Source: Henriciella sp045287255 (GTDB lineage Bacteria; Pseudomonadota; Alphaproteobacteria; Caulobacterales; Hyphomonadaceae). Taken from it: 64,000 bases of DNA. The DNA is taken from the NCBI RefSeq assembly GCF_045287255.1, contig NZ_CP137142.1, positions 434,001-498,000 on the forward strand, in the 5' to 3' direction. Of the stretch, positions 49,786 to 58,463 are shown piece after piece (position 1 is the stretch's first letter; each line of letters opens with the position of its first letter). The notes below the pieces were generated by a model that searched no databases, was not told the DNA's origin, and saw nothing but the letters and a program-made list of their open reading frames with translations. The translations under genes and the position numbers were made by a program.

Positions 49786-51044
49786 GCCAGAGCCGATCGG
49801 ATCGTGTAACAATTATTGGTGGCGGAATTATTGGTATCGCCTGCGCCCACTACCTGCAACAGGACGGCTATAGGGTCACCGTTATCGACAAAGGTGCGGT
49901 CGGTGCTGGTTGTTCGCTGCGCAATTGTGGGCATATCCTGCCCAGTCATGTCCTGCCACTCAACTCCTTTGCGGCCTTGCGGCAGGGGATGGTTTCGATG
50001 CTCAACCCGCGTGCGCCCTTCAAAATCAAGCCGACCCTTTCCCCCCGCGTTCTGAACTGGTTCTGGCACTTCGCGCTCTCCTCCCGGTCCGCGTCCGTAC
50101 ATAAAAGTGCTGCGGCGTTACAGGGTTTGCTGGACTCCTCATTCGATGAGTTTCAAGCCTTGTCTGGTGAGGTCATGAACGGATCGGACTGGCGGCAAAA
50201 CGGTCTGCTCTATGCCTTCAAAAACCAGCGTGATCTCGATCAGTTTGCCAAAACAGAAGATATCGTGGCCAAGCGCTTTGGCATTTCAGCCGATGAAAAG
50301 GATCAGGCGGCCCTGACCGCGATGGATCCGAGCCTTGCCCCGGATTTAGCGGGCGGCTTTCTGTATACGCAGGATGCGCAGGTTCTACCTGAAGCGTTGA
50401 TGCAGAACTGGGTCAATTATCTCAAGTCACAGGGCGTGGCGTTTCGCGAGCAATGCTCGCTTGTATCGATTGATCAGGGTGAGGGTGCAATTTCTGCGCT
50501 GCAAACCACGACCGGTGAGATTCCAACCGATCATGTCGTCCTGGCTGCGGGCGCGCTGAGTGCTGAGCTGGCAAAAATCTTTGGCAAATCTCTGCCTGTC
50601 CTGCCGGGCAAAGGCTATTCCGTCACGTTGAACAATCCAGCGGTGCAGCCCCTGCACTCTATTGTTCTGCCGGAGTGTCATATCGCGATTACACCGTTTG
50701 AGAATGCCATGCGCATTGGCTCCATGATGGAATTTGTCGGTTATGACAGCCAGATTCCGGCGTTCCGTCTAAAACAGCTGACACAGAACATCGCGCCTTA
50801 TTTCTCAGCGCCGTTAGCCGCAGAGATTGTGCAGCCCTGGTTTGGGTGGCGCCCGATGACCTGGGACAGTTTGCCGATTATTGGGCGGCTGAAACCGCTT
50901 AAGAATGTGCTGGTTGCGACCGGGCACAATATGATCGGTCTGATGGCGGCACCGGCTACCGGAAAACTTATTGCCGAGCTGTTGGGGGAACGCGCCCCGC
51001 ATCTCGCCGCTGAGGCCTATTCGCCTAATCGCTTTAACGCCTGA
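49782..51044 (+). CDS. FAD-dependent D-hydroxyproline dehydrogenase (DAO family)
   Basis: 420 residues of the D-amino-acid oxidase/DadA family. FAD-binding VTIIGGGIIGIACAHYLQQD at about 8-27 with Asp of VIDKG closing the motif, and the C-terminal FAD contact GWRPMTWDSLPIIGR and VATGHNMIGLM. In this operon it oxidises cis-4-hydroxy-D-proline to 1-pyrroline-4-hydroxy-2-carboxylate; as a DadA-like enzyme it should feed the respiratory chain. A one-gene dehydrogenase is used here, not the multi-subunit LhpBEF form. Confidence 0.93.
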   Translation: MSQSRSDRVTIIGGGIIGIACAHYLQQDGYRVTVIDKGAVGAGCSLRNCGHILPSHVLPLNSFAALRQGMVSMLNPRAPFKIKPTLSPRVLNWFWHFALSSRSASVHKSAAALQGLLDSSFDEFQALSGEVMNGSDWRQNGLLYAFKNQRDLDQFAKTEDIVAKRFGISADEKDQAALTAMDPSLAPDLAGGFLYTQDAQVLPEALMQNWVNYLKSQGVAFREQCSLVSIDQGEGAISALQTTTGEIPTDHVVLAAGALSAELAKIFGKSLPVLPGKGYSVTLNNPAVQPLHSIVLPECHIAITPFENAMRIGSMMEFVGYDSQIPAFRLKQLTQNIAPYFSAPLAAEIVQPWFGWRPMTWDSLPIIGRLKPLKNVLVATGHNMIGLMAAPATGKLIAELLGERAPHLAAEAYSPNRFNA

Positions 51045-51065
51045 CGCTTTTTTAAAGAGGTTCCT

Positions 51066-52502
51066 ATGGACACGTATTCTAATTTCATCGCTGGCGACTG
51101 GGTGTCGTCCTCTGACACAATTCTCAACATCAACCCGTCTGACACCAATGATGTGGTGGGTGAGTATGCCACCGCCAGTCTAGACCAGTTGGAAGATGCG
51201 ATTTCTGCCGCTTCGCATGCCAGTCGCACATGGGGTGTGAGCGGTGTCCAACTTCGCGCCGATTGTCTCGACCGGATTGGTAGCGAAATCCTTGCCCGTA
51301 AGGACGAGCTCGGCACCTTACTGGCCCGCGAAGAGGGCAAGACCTTGCCTGAGGCGATCGGAGAAGTTGGCCGCGCGGGGCAGATATTCAAGTTCTACGC
51401 CGGAGAGGCGCTGCGCATTCCGGGTATGTCTATGCCCTCCGTGCGCCCCGGGGTTGATGTCGAGATCCGGCGTGAAGCCCTTGGCGTGGTTGGCCTGATT
51501 ACGCCATGGAATTTCCCGATTGCGATTCCGGCCTGGAAGATCGCCCCGGCGCTTGCCTATGGCAACACTGTGATCCTTAAACCTGCTGAATTGACGCCGG
51601 GTAGCACATGGGCCTTGGCGGATATTATTTCCCGCTCTGGTTTGCCAAGTGGTGTGTTTAACCTCGTCAACGGTCCGGGTCGCGTCATTGGTGAGAAACT
51701 ACTCAATGATGACCGTGTCTCGGGTATCTCTTTTACAGGCTCAGTGAATACCGGGCGCATTGTTTCCTCCGCCTGTAGCGCGCGCGGAGCCAAGGCGCAG
51801 CTGGAAATGGGGGGAAAGAACCCGCTAATCGTACTTGCCGATGCCGACATGGACACAGCGGTCAATTGTGCCCTGAACGGCGCGTTCTTCTCAACCGGAC
51901 AACGCTGCACGGCGTCTTCCCGCCTGATTGTGGAGGACGCCATTCACGATGCCTTTGTCGATGCTTTGAAACAAAAGCTGGATGCTTTGGTGGTCGGCCA
52001 TGCGCTCGATATGAGCACGCAGATTGGCCCAGTCGTCGACCAGCGTCAGTTCGATCAGAACCAGAACTATCTGACCATCGCGCGCGAAGAAGGCGCGCAG
52101 GACATTTATGGCGGTGAAGCGGTGGAAGCCGAGACACCGGGCTTCTTTATGAAGCCTGCCCTGATTGTGGATACGGCCAACAGCCTGCGGATCAATCAGG
52201 AAGAGATTTTTGGTCCGGTCGCGACAACCATCCGTGTGAGTGATTTGGATGAAGCCATGGCCGTCGCCAACGATACAAGGTTTGGGCTGTCCGCTGGCAT
52301 TTGCACCACCTCTCTGAATTCTGCCCGTCGCTTCCAACGCGAAGCGAAAGCCGGCATGGTTATGGTTAACTTGCCAACAGCGGGTGTTGACTATCATGTT
52401 CCGTTTGGGGGCACCAAGGCGTCCAGCCAAGGTTCGCGCGAGCAAGGCAGCTTTGCGGCGGAGTTCTACACGTCTGTAAAGACAGCCTATATCGGTTCAT
52501 AA
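51066..52502 (+). CDS. 2-oxoglutarate semialdehyde dehydrogenase (ALDH family)
   Basis: 478 residues, full-length ALDH. Motifs: TPWNFPIAIPAWKIAPALAY, GNTVILKPAELTPG, the Glu motif LEMGGKNP and catalytic Cys in STGQRCTASSR. Completes the pathway by oxidising 2-oxoglutarate semialdehyde to 2-oxoglutarate (LhpG type). AAAGAGG lies 5 bases upstream of the ATG; it is the last gene of the operon and is followed by a terminator. Confidence 0.93.
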   Translation: MDTYSNFIAGDWVSSSDTILNINPSDTNDVVGEYATASLDQLEDAISAASHASRTWGVSGVQLRADCLDRIGSEILARKDELGTLLAREEGKTLPEAIGEVGRAGQIFKFYAGEALRIPGMSMPSVRPGVDVEIRREALGVVGLITPWNFPIAIPAWKIAPALAYGNTVILKPAELTPGSTWALADIISRSGLPSGVFNLVNGPGRVIGEKLLNDDRVSGISFTGSVNTGRIVSSACSARGAKAQLEMGGKNPLIVLADADMDTAVNCALNGAFFSTGQRCTASSRLIVEDAIHDAFVDALKQKLDALVVGHALDMSTQIGPVVDQRQFDQNQNYLTIAREEGAQDIYGGEAVEAETPGFFMKPALIVDTANSLRINQEEIFGPVATTIRVSDLDEAMAVANDTRFGLSAGICTTSLNSARRFQREAKAGMVMVNLPTAGVDYHVPFGGTKASSQGSREQGSFAAEFYTSVKTAYIGS

Positions 52503-52506
52503 GATT

Positions 52507-52540
52507 AAAGGGCGCCTCTGCAATGTGGAGGCGCTCTTTC
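52507..52540. terminator. Terminator between ALDH and the Tat-anchored gene
   Basis: GCGCCTC (52512-52518) pairs with GAGGCGC (52528-52534), followed by TCTTTC and preceded by AAAGG. Its edge reaches the stop of the convergent gene, so it can serve both sides. Confidence 0.8.
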
Positions 52541-53288
52541 AAACGCGCTGGATTTTTGCAACCGCTGTATCGAGCAGGAGCAGATTGCCCTGACGTTTGA
52601 CTGTGCCTTGTATTTCAACTGGGTCCGCGACGTATTCGAGGATATCCTTGCCAAAGCCAATTCCGCGATCGGTCATGACCATCAGGGCGGTTTGCTTCTC
52701 GATATCGGTGACATAGAAGCCCGGCGGTATGCCGCCGCGAATACAGAGCGAGGCACAGGCCTTGTGCACCTTTCCCTGATTGGGGCTCATCGCGCCAAAC
52801 CAGCATTTCGTATCAAGGATTTCGCCGCGTAGCTTGATGTCCATCACCGGTTCTGCGGTGGGAAACGCGAGATCGCTGACGGCACGGTCTTCTGCGGCAA
52901 CAATCCAGTCCAGACCATCAATTACTGCGATCATGGCATGTGGGCCACGCTGGATCAGGGACCCCCTAACTGTCACGGCTTTGCCTGACAGCGCACCAAT
53001 CTTGGCACTGACGCCGCATTTGCCCTGACAGCCGAGCAGTACGGTTTGCGGCGTGCCATCAAGATCGCGCGTGCGCAGCATGGCATAGGGCTCTGCTGTG
53101 GCGATGCCGTGAAACGCTCTGATCTCACCCATACTCCAAGAACCCGGCCCGGGGCGGTTCTGTAGTGCGGCGATAGTACCAGCGGTCGCCGCGGTCCCGC
53201 CGAGCAGAGCGAGGCCCGCACCGAGGAAGAAGCGCCGGTCTGGCCTTGGTGTCTCACCCCAGCCGATGAAGAAGTCATTCTTACTCAT
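52539..53288 (-). CDS. Tat-anchored periplasmic protein with conserved cysteines, unknown
   Basis: 249 residues. RRFFLGAGLALLGGTAATAG matches the Tat pattern RR-x-F-L followed by a hydrophobic segment, and the lack of a clear cleavage site suggests a signal anchor. The periplasmic part has LLGCQGKCGVSAKIG and, near residue 160-190, DTKCWFGAMSPNQGKVHKAC followed by ASLCIRGGIPPGFY: a set of Cys and one His suited to bind a metal, haem or a disulfide. Tat export implies folding with a cofactor before transport. No enzyme family recognised. Last gene of the minus-strand Rieske operon, overlapping the ferric-reductase gene by 8 bases. Confidence 0.8.
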   Translation of the reverse strand: MSKNDFFIGWGETPRPDRRFFLGAGLALLGGTAATAGTIAALQNRPGPGSWSMGEIRAFHGIATAEPYAMLRTRDLDGTPQTVLLGCQGKCGVSAKIGALSGKAVTVRGSLIQRGPHAMIAVIDGLDWIVAAEDRAVSDLAFPTAEPVMDIKLRGEILDTKCWFGAMSPNQGKVHKACASLCIRGGIPPGFYVTDIEKQTALMVMTDRGIGFGKDILEYVADPVEIQGTVKRQGNLLLLDTAVAKIQRV

Positions 53289-54330
53289 TTGTGGCTCCGA
53301 TCAGGCTAGGGGCTTGGGCAGTGCCCGGCGGATTGGGGGCTGGGTTCACATAGACCACCCCATCGACAATCCGCGTGGCATAGGTCGCAATCTTTTCGGT
53401 AAACGGCGGTGGGGACTGGCCATCCTCCATGCGGTACTGAAAGCCATGCCAGGGGCAGGTGATACAGCCATCGACAATCTTGCCCTCGCCCAAGGGACCG
53501 CCTTGGTGGCGACAGACATTTGAGACGGCTGAGACTTTGTTACCATTGCGGAAAACGGCGATGGCTTCCCCCTGTTTGGGGCGGACAATCTTGGCGCGGG
53601 CATCATCCATATCGCTGACAGCGGCGACCTTGAGCCAGCCTTCCAGAGCGGTTCGGTTGGCCGGGCGCAAACTGGCAAGGCCGGTAAAGATATGCATACC
53701 AATAACGGTCGCAGACCCAGCGCAGAGCAGCGTGACGTAAAGCGGGTGTTTCTCAAATTGGATCGCGCCGAGTGCGATATGGGCGATCAATAGTGCGTAG
53801 GCGACATAGACGCCCATATGCAGCGCTTTCCAGAAACCCGGACCCAGATTGGCATTCCAGAAATCATGACTGGTCGCCGCCATCAGGAACATGATGATCA
53901 GGGCGATCAGGCCAAGGCTTTCAAAGGGAAAGCCCGACAGGCTGTCATAACGCGGGTTAGAGATGAGCAGCGAGACCAGCGGATTTGTTTCCGAAAACCC
54001 ATGATACCAGAGGATCACCAGACCGGCATGGATCAGCGCGATCAGAAAGGTCGTCACGCCGAGGTGGCGACGATTATAGAGGAATGGCTTGAAGCGATCC
54101 GTCAGGCGCGCCAGTGGTCCGATACACAGGATAAAAGTCAGCAGCAGGAAGGCGAGCGTCCCAAAGGCCCGGATCAGGATCTGGATTGGCGCAAAGGCCT
54201 CCCCTGCGGGTTGGGCCATTGTGCTGATTAGAACGAAGAGGGTCAGATAAAGCGCGATCCCGCCGAGCATCCAGCGATCAAACCGTATCTTGAAAGAGGT
54301 CCATTGCACCGCTTTGTAATCGTGGGACAT
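53281..54330 (-). CDS. Ferric-reductase-like membrane domain fused to a Rieske domain
   Basis: 349 residues. Six TM helices over about 20-230 with His pairs in the places expected for two haem b (LIALIHAGLVILWYHG; KALHMGVYVAYALLIAHIAL), the ferric-reductase-like/YedZ-MsrQ fold. A C-terminal Rieske [2Fe-2S] domain (about 235-330) carries NVCRHQGGPLGEG and TCPWHGFQY, i.e. C-x-H and C-x-x-H. There is no flavin/NAD domain. It could carry electrons between a cytoplasmic donor and the membrane or periplasm. Neighbours are two small membrane genes upstream and the Tat-anchored protein downstream, all overlapping. Confidence 0.9.
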   Translation of the reverse strand: MSHDYKAVQWTSFKIRFDRWMLGGIALYLTLFVLISTMAQPAGEAFAPIQILIRAFGTLAFLLLTFILCIGPLARLTDRFKPFLYNRRHLGVTTFLIALIHAGLVILWYHGFSETNPLVSLLISNPRYDSLSGFPFESLGLIALIIMFLMAATSHDFWNANLGPGFWKALHMGVYVAYALLIAHIALGAIQFEKHPLYVTLLCAGSATVIGMHIFTGLASLRPANRTALEGWLKVAAVSDMDDARAKIVRPKQGEAIAVFRNGNKVSAVSNVCRHQGGPLGEGKIVDGCITCPWHGFQYRMEDGQSPPPFTEKIATYATRIVDGVVYVNPAPNPPGTAQAPSLIGATNE

Positions 54331-54479
54331 TAGCGTTCTCCCTCAATCAGGGCGCTTGGCAGCGAGTCATTTATCGGGTCGGCTGGGCGATGCATGACGG
54401 CCAGAAGCAGGGTGATCACCATGACCGGACCGAGGATCAGCCAGAGAATGAGATGGGTTCGACGATGCGCGCGTTTCAT
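54330..54479 (-). CDS. Very small single-helix membrane protein
   Basis: About 49 residues with one TM helix (HLILWLILGPVMVITLLLAV). I choose the ATG at 54479 because it overlaps the stop of the previous gene as ATGA; the next in-frame ATG upstream, at 54530, would give 66 residues and a 55-base overlap. The stop overlaps the ATG of the ferric-reductase gene by one base. Unknown function; its place suggests a subunit of the membrane complex. Confidence 0.7.
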   Translation of the reverse strand: MKRAHRRTHLILWLILGPVMVITLLLAVMHRPADPINDSLPSALIEGER

Positions 54480-54706
54480 GAGATCGGAGGCTCTGTCTGG
54501 GTCAGCAGCTTTGTCAGCATCATCGGCCATAGGCCAATGATACCGGGCAAAATGAGCAAACGTACGCGCAGCGGCAGGCCTTTACCCTTGGCCGCAGGAT
54601 CGATCTTCCCAGCCCCGCCAAACATATAGGCAAAGCCAACAAGGAGGCCGATAAGGAGGTAGACGCCAAACCCTGTGACGATGATGTTGGCTAAACTCTC
54701 ACTCAT
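54476..54706 (-). CDS. Small two-helix membrane protein
   Basis: 76 residues with TM helices at about 8-30 (TGFGVYLLIGLLVGFAYMF) and 50-68 (LILPGIIGLWPMMLTKLL). The start overlaps the stop of the Rieske-GltS gene by 4 bases (ATGA). Unknown function. The tight coupling with the redox genes on both sides suggests a membrane anchor or small subunit. Confidence 0.78.
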   Translation of the reverse strand: MSESLANIIVTGFGVYLLIGLLVGFAYMFGGAGKIDPAAKGKGLPLRVRLLILPGIIGLWPMMLTKLLTQTEPPIS

Positions 54707-56319
54707 GCGCGTACCCCCGCATAGGCCACACCGGAGAGATCTGACATTTCACGGCTGAACGTGGTCAGGTCTTCAGCATTGAAGTCTGACAGGCTGTGAT
54801 GGCCACAGGCGCGCGCCATGACTTTCATAAGTTCGGTTGAGGCTTCGAAGAAGTTCTTCAAGCGAAGGGCGGAGGCTTCGGCGTGCAGGCGCGAGACCAG
54901 ATGCGGTTTCTGCGTGGCGATGCCGACAGGGCAGTTATTGGTGTGGCAGGCGCGCATAGCGACACAGCCAATGGCCTGCATGGCCGCGTTGGAAACCGCA
55001 ATAGCATCAGCGCCCATCGCCATGGCTTTAACAAAATCTGCAGGCTTGCGCAGGCCGCCTGTGATCACAAGCGAAACATCGCTGCGCCCAAGATCGTCGA
55101 GGTGCTTTCGCGCGCGGGCAAGGGCCGGAATGGTCGGTACAGAGATATTGTCCCGGAAAATGATCGGGGCAGCGCCGGTGCCGCCGCCGCGACCGTCAAG
55201 GATGACATAATCGACCCCGACCAGCAGCGCGGCATCAATGTCCTTTTCTATGTGCTGGGCGGAGAGTTTGTAGCCGATTGGGATACCGCCTGTTCGGTCG
55301 CGAACCTCATCGGCAAACGCTTTGACCTGAAGGCAATCGGTCCAATCGGGGAAGCGGGGTGGAGAGATTGCCGATTCACCCTCGTTAAGCCCGCGAACCA
55401 AGGCGATCTTGCCTTTGACTTTCTCACCGGGCAGGTGACCCCCGGTTCCAGTCTTGGCCCCTTGGCCGCCCTTGAAGTGGAAAGCCTGCACCTTGGCGAG
55501 CTTGTCCCATGAAAAGCCAAAACGGCCAGAGGCGAGCTCGTAAAAATACTTTGAGCAGGCTTCCTGTTCTTCCGGCAGCATACCTCCTTCGCCAGAGCAA
55601 ATACCCGTTCCGGCAAGCTCTGCGCCGCGGGCAAGAGCAACCTTGGCCGTTTCGGATAAAGCCCCGAAACTCATATCAGATACAAAAAGCGGGATATCGA
55701 GCTTGAGCGGTTTCTGTGCATTCGGCCCAATGGTCACGGAGGTGTCGACAGGCTCATCATCGAGCAGGGGCATCTTGTGCAATTGCGCGGTGATCAGCTG
55801 AATATCATCCCAGTCGGGCAACTGATCGCGTGGCACGCCCATCGCATCAACAACGCCATGATGGCCGACTTTGGATAAGCCATCGCGGGCATATTGCTGG
55901 ATCAGCTTATTGTGTGGCTCCTCATGCGGGGCATGGCTCGGGTCCTGATAGAGGCCGAGATACTCATCGCGCTTATAGGGCTGGGGATTTGCCAACCCCC
56001 AGGCATTGATCTCATCGGCATCAACGAGGACATCTCCGTCCTCGATCCAGGCGGTGAATTTTGGAAGCTTTTCAGAATTCTCATACTCGGACACCCCGGT
56101 ATCGAGGCGATAATCCCAATTGTGCACCCCGCAGATCAGGTTGTCATTTTGATCGACATGTCCATCTGCCATCAGCGCGCCGCGATGCAGGCAGCGGCCA
56201 TAAAACACGGACACAGTTTCATCAAAACGCACGACGACCAGATCGACCTCACCGACCAGCGCATATTCCGGCTGGCGGTCTTTCAGGTCATCCCATTTGG
56301 CAATACTGATTTTGTCCAT
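54703..56319 (-). CDS. Rieske domain fused to glutamate-synthase-type FMN domain
   Basis: 538 residues. Residues 1-100 are a Rieske domain with GRCLHRGALMADGHV and LICGVHNWDY (C-x-H, C-x-x-H). Residues about 160-520 are the GltS central/FMN barrel: MSFGALSETAKVALARGAEL, SGEGGMLPEE, GQGAKTGTGGHLPG, LDGRGGGTGAAP and the [3Fe-4S] cysteines GCVAMRACHTNNCPVGIATQ. There is no glutaminase domain and no GXGXG domain, so this is not a normal glutamate synthase. The enzyme would pass electrons from the Rieske centre to FMN or the reverse. GGGGAGAG lies 4 bases upstream of the ATG. First gene of the minus-strand operon. Confidence 0.92.
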   Translation of the reverse strand: MDKISIAKWDDLKDRQPEYALVGEVDLVVVRFDETVSVFYGRCLHRGALMADGHVDQNDNLICGVHNWDYRLDTGVSEYENSEKLPKFTAWIEDGDVLVDADEINAWGLANPQPYKRDEYLGLYQDPSHAPHEEPHNKLIQQYARDGLSKVGHHGVVDAMGVPRDQLPDWDDIQLITAQLHKMPLLDDEPVDTSVTIGPNAQKPLKLDIPLFVSDMSFGALSETAKVALARGAELAGTGICSGEGGMLPEEQEACSKYFYELASGRFGFSWDKLAKVQAFHFKGGQGAKTGTGGHLPGEKVKGKIALVRGLNEGESAISPPRFPDWTDCLQVKAFADEVRDRTGGIPIGYKLSAQHIEKDIDAALLVGVDYVILDGRGGGTGAAPIIFRDNISVPTIPALARARKHLDDLGRSDVSLVITGGLRKPADFVKAMAMGADAIAVSNAAMQAIGCVAMRACHTNNCPVGIATQKPHLVSRLHAEASALRLKNFFEASTELMKVMARACGHHSLSDFNAEDLTTFSREMSDLSGVAYAGVRA

Positions 56320-56471
56320 AAGCTCTCCCCTTCATGGCTCGCGCAACCTCTAGCCGGGCTTTGGTTCACCACGCCAATCACGTCTCTCCACAAAAGTGTG
56401 ATAGGGTTTTGAACTGCGCTTCGGGCACACTTCCTGTAGGGCAGCAGCAAGTCAAGCGAAGGGGGAGGCCC

Positions 56472-58463
56472 ATGTCTGACACCAAACACACTCTGATCTG
56501 GCACAAAGTTGCTCAAACAAGCGAAGTTGAAGAAGGCCGCGTAAAGTCGGTTACCGCGGGCACGCAATCCATTGCCCTGGTTCATTTTGACGGCCAGTGG
56601 GCCGCGATGGACAATAAATGCCCGCATCAGGGCGGTCCGCTGGGGGAAGGGTCAATTGAGAGGGGCATTGATGACAAATGCTGGCTGCGGTGTCCCTGGC
56701 ATGGTTGGGACTTTGATCCGCTGACCGGGAAACCGCCGGGTGGTCATGAAGATACCGGGCAAGAGATGTTCGAGGTCGATATACGCGGTGATGACATCTT
56801 CGTCGCCGTGCCAGCTTTGCCTGAGCGTGAGCGGACGATCGCCGATGTGATGGCCGAAACCATGGTCAATTGGGGCGTAACCTCTGTGTTTGGCATGGTT
56901 GGCCATTCCAATCTTGGCCTCGCCGACGCCCTGCGCGCGCAAGAGGCTGAGGGCAAGCTCACCTATTACGGTATCCGCCATGAAGGCGCGGCGGCTTTCG
57001 CCATTTCAGGATATGGCAAGCTGACAGGACACCCGGCGGCCGCTTTGACAATTGCTGGCCCCGGCGCGACCAATCTTCTGACGGGCCTATGGGATGCCAA
57101 GGTGGACGGCGCGCCAGCGCTTGCCCTGACCGGGCAGGTCCAGGATCAGGTTGTGGGCGTGCACGCCTTTCAGGACATTGATTTGGAAGCGGCATTCGAG
57201 GCCGTCGCCGAATTTTCAGAAACGGTCCACCTGACCTCCGACCATGCCTTGTTGATGACGCAGGCGATCAAGACATCCATCCTTAAGCGCGGTGTCGGGC
57301 ATCTTGTTTTCCCGGATAATGTGCAGCCAAAAGCAGCAGCCGAAGGCGCCAAGGCTCAGGGCCCTGCTGGCCGTATGGCCGATATGGCCGTGGCCCCGCC
57401 GCCATCCGCTGTTGCTGAAGCCTCTGACCTCCTCCGCAAGGCCAAACGCCCGATGATCATCGTTGGCTATGGTGCCCTACAGGGGATGGAAAATGTCATC
57501 GCACTTGCTGAGCAGCTCAATGCGCCGGTGGCCACGACATTCAAAGCCAAGGGACAGATTGCCGATGCGCACCCGCTGGCTGCTGGCGTGATGGGGCGGT
57601 CGGGTACCCCGATTGCCAGCTGGTTCATGAATGAAGCGGATCTGTTGCTAGTCTTCGGCGCGAGCTTCTCTGACCATACGGGCATCTATGAGGGCGCGCC
57701 GACTATTCAGGTTGATACTGATCCGATGCGACTGGCTAAGCGTCATCCGGTTGCCATGCCTGTGATGGGCGATGTTGCGGTCACCGCGGACCTGCTCAAG
57801 GCCGAGGTGCAAAAGGGGCATGCGGCTTTGGATATGCGTGGTGAAGTAGCTGAGCGCTGGCGGCTCTGGCGCGCTGAAAAGGCGACACGGGTTGTGGAAG
57901 ATAATGGCAAAGGGGTCTCAGCAGCAGCTCTGTTCGATGCCCTGACCCGCCATGCCCCGGCGGATGCGATCCTTCCCGTGGATGTGGGAAACAACACTTA
58001 TTCCTTTGGGCGCTATTTTGAGCCGGCGGGCAATCAGCGTGTCCTGATGTCGGGCTATCTCGGCTCGATCGGCTTCTCCTTCCCTGCTGCGATGGGGGCA
58101 TGGGCTGCGACGCAGGAAGAGGGCCCATACAAAGGCCGAAAAGTGATTTCCGTCTCGGGTGATGGCGGTTTTGGACAATACGCGATGGAATTCACCACAG
58201 CGGTCAAATACGGCATGAACATCACCCACATCCTGATGAACAATTCCGAGCTGGGCAAAATCTCCAAAGAGCAAAAGGCTGCTGAGTTCGAGGTTTGGCA
58301 GACCAGTCTCGTTAATCCGAGCTTTGCTGGATTTGCGCGGTCTTGCGGCGGGATGGGCGAGCGGGTGAAAACCCGGGAAGAGTTGGATACAGCCCTCGCC
58401 AAAGCCATTGCGCATGATGGCCCATCTCTGGTTGAGATCATCACTGATGCGGAACTGCTCTGA
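56472..58463 (+). CDS. Rieske domain fused to thiamine-diphosphate enzyme
   Basis: 663 residues from the ATG at 56472 (GGGGGAGG just upstream); an in-frame ATG at 56334 would add 46 unlikely residues. Residues 1-112 are a Rieske domain with NKCPHQGGPLGEG and RCPWHGWDFD. The rest is a full acetolactate-synthase/pyruvate-oxidase-like enzyme: catalytic Glu in RHEGAAAFAISGYGKLTG, central domain, and TPP motif GDGGFGQYAMEFTTAVKYGM ending in NN. It is divergent from the Rieske-GltS operon and overlaps the DUF1622 gene by one base. Substrate unknown: pyruvate or another 2-oxoacid is the default guess for the family. Confidence 0.93.
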   Translation: MSDTKHTLIWHKVAQTSEVEEGRVKSVTAGTQSIALVHFDGQWAAMDNKCPHQGGPLGEGSIERGIDDKCWLRCPWHGWDFDPLTGKPPGGHEDTGQEMFEVDIRGDDIFVAVPALPERERTIADVMAETMVNWGVTSVFGMVGHSNLGLADALRAQEAEGKLTYYGIRHEGAAAFAISGYGKLTGHPAAALTIAGPGATNLLTGLWDAKVDGAPALALTGQVQDQVVGVHAFQDIDLEAAFEAVAEFSETVHLTSDHALLMTQAIKTSILKRGVGHLVFPDNVQPKAAAEGAKAQGPAGRMADMAVAPPPSAVAEASDLLRKAKRPMIIVGYGALQGMENVIALAEQLNAPVATTFKAKGQIADAHPLAAGVMGRSGTPIASWFMNEADLLLVFGASFSDHTGIYEGAPTIQVDTDPMRLAKRHPVAMPVMGDVAVTADLLKAEVQKGHAALDMRGEVAERWRLWRAEKATRVVEDNGKGVSAAALFDALTRHAPADAILPVDVGNNTYSFGRYFEPAGNQRVLMSGYLGSIGFSFPAAMGAWAATQEEGPYKGRKVISVSGDGGFGQYAMEFTTAVKYGMNITHILMNNSELGKISKEQKAAEFEVWQTSLVNPSFAGFARSCGGMGERVKTREELDTALAKAIAHDGPSLVEIITDAELL

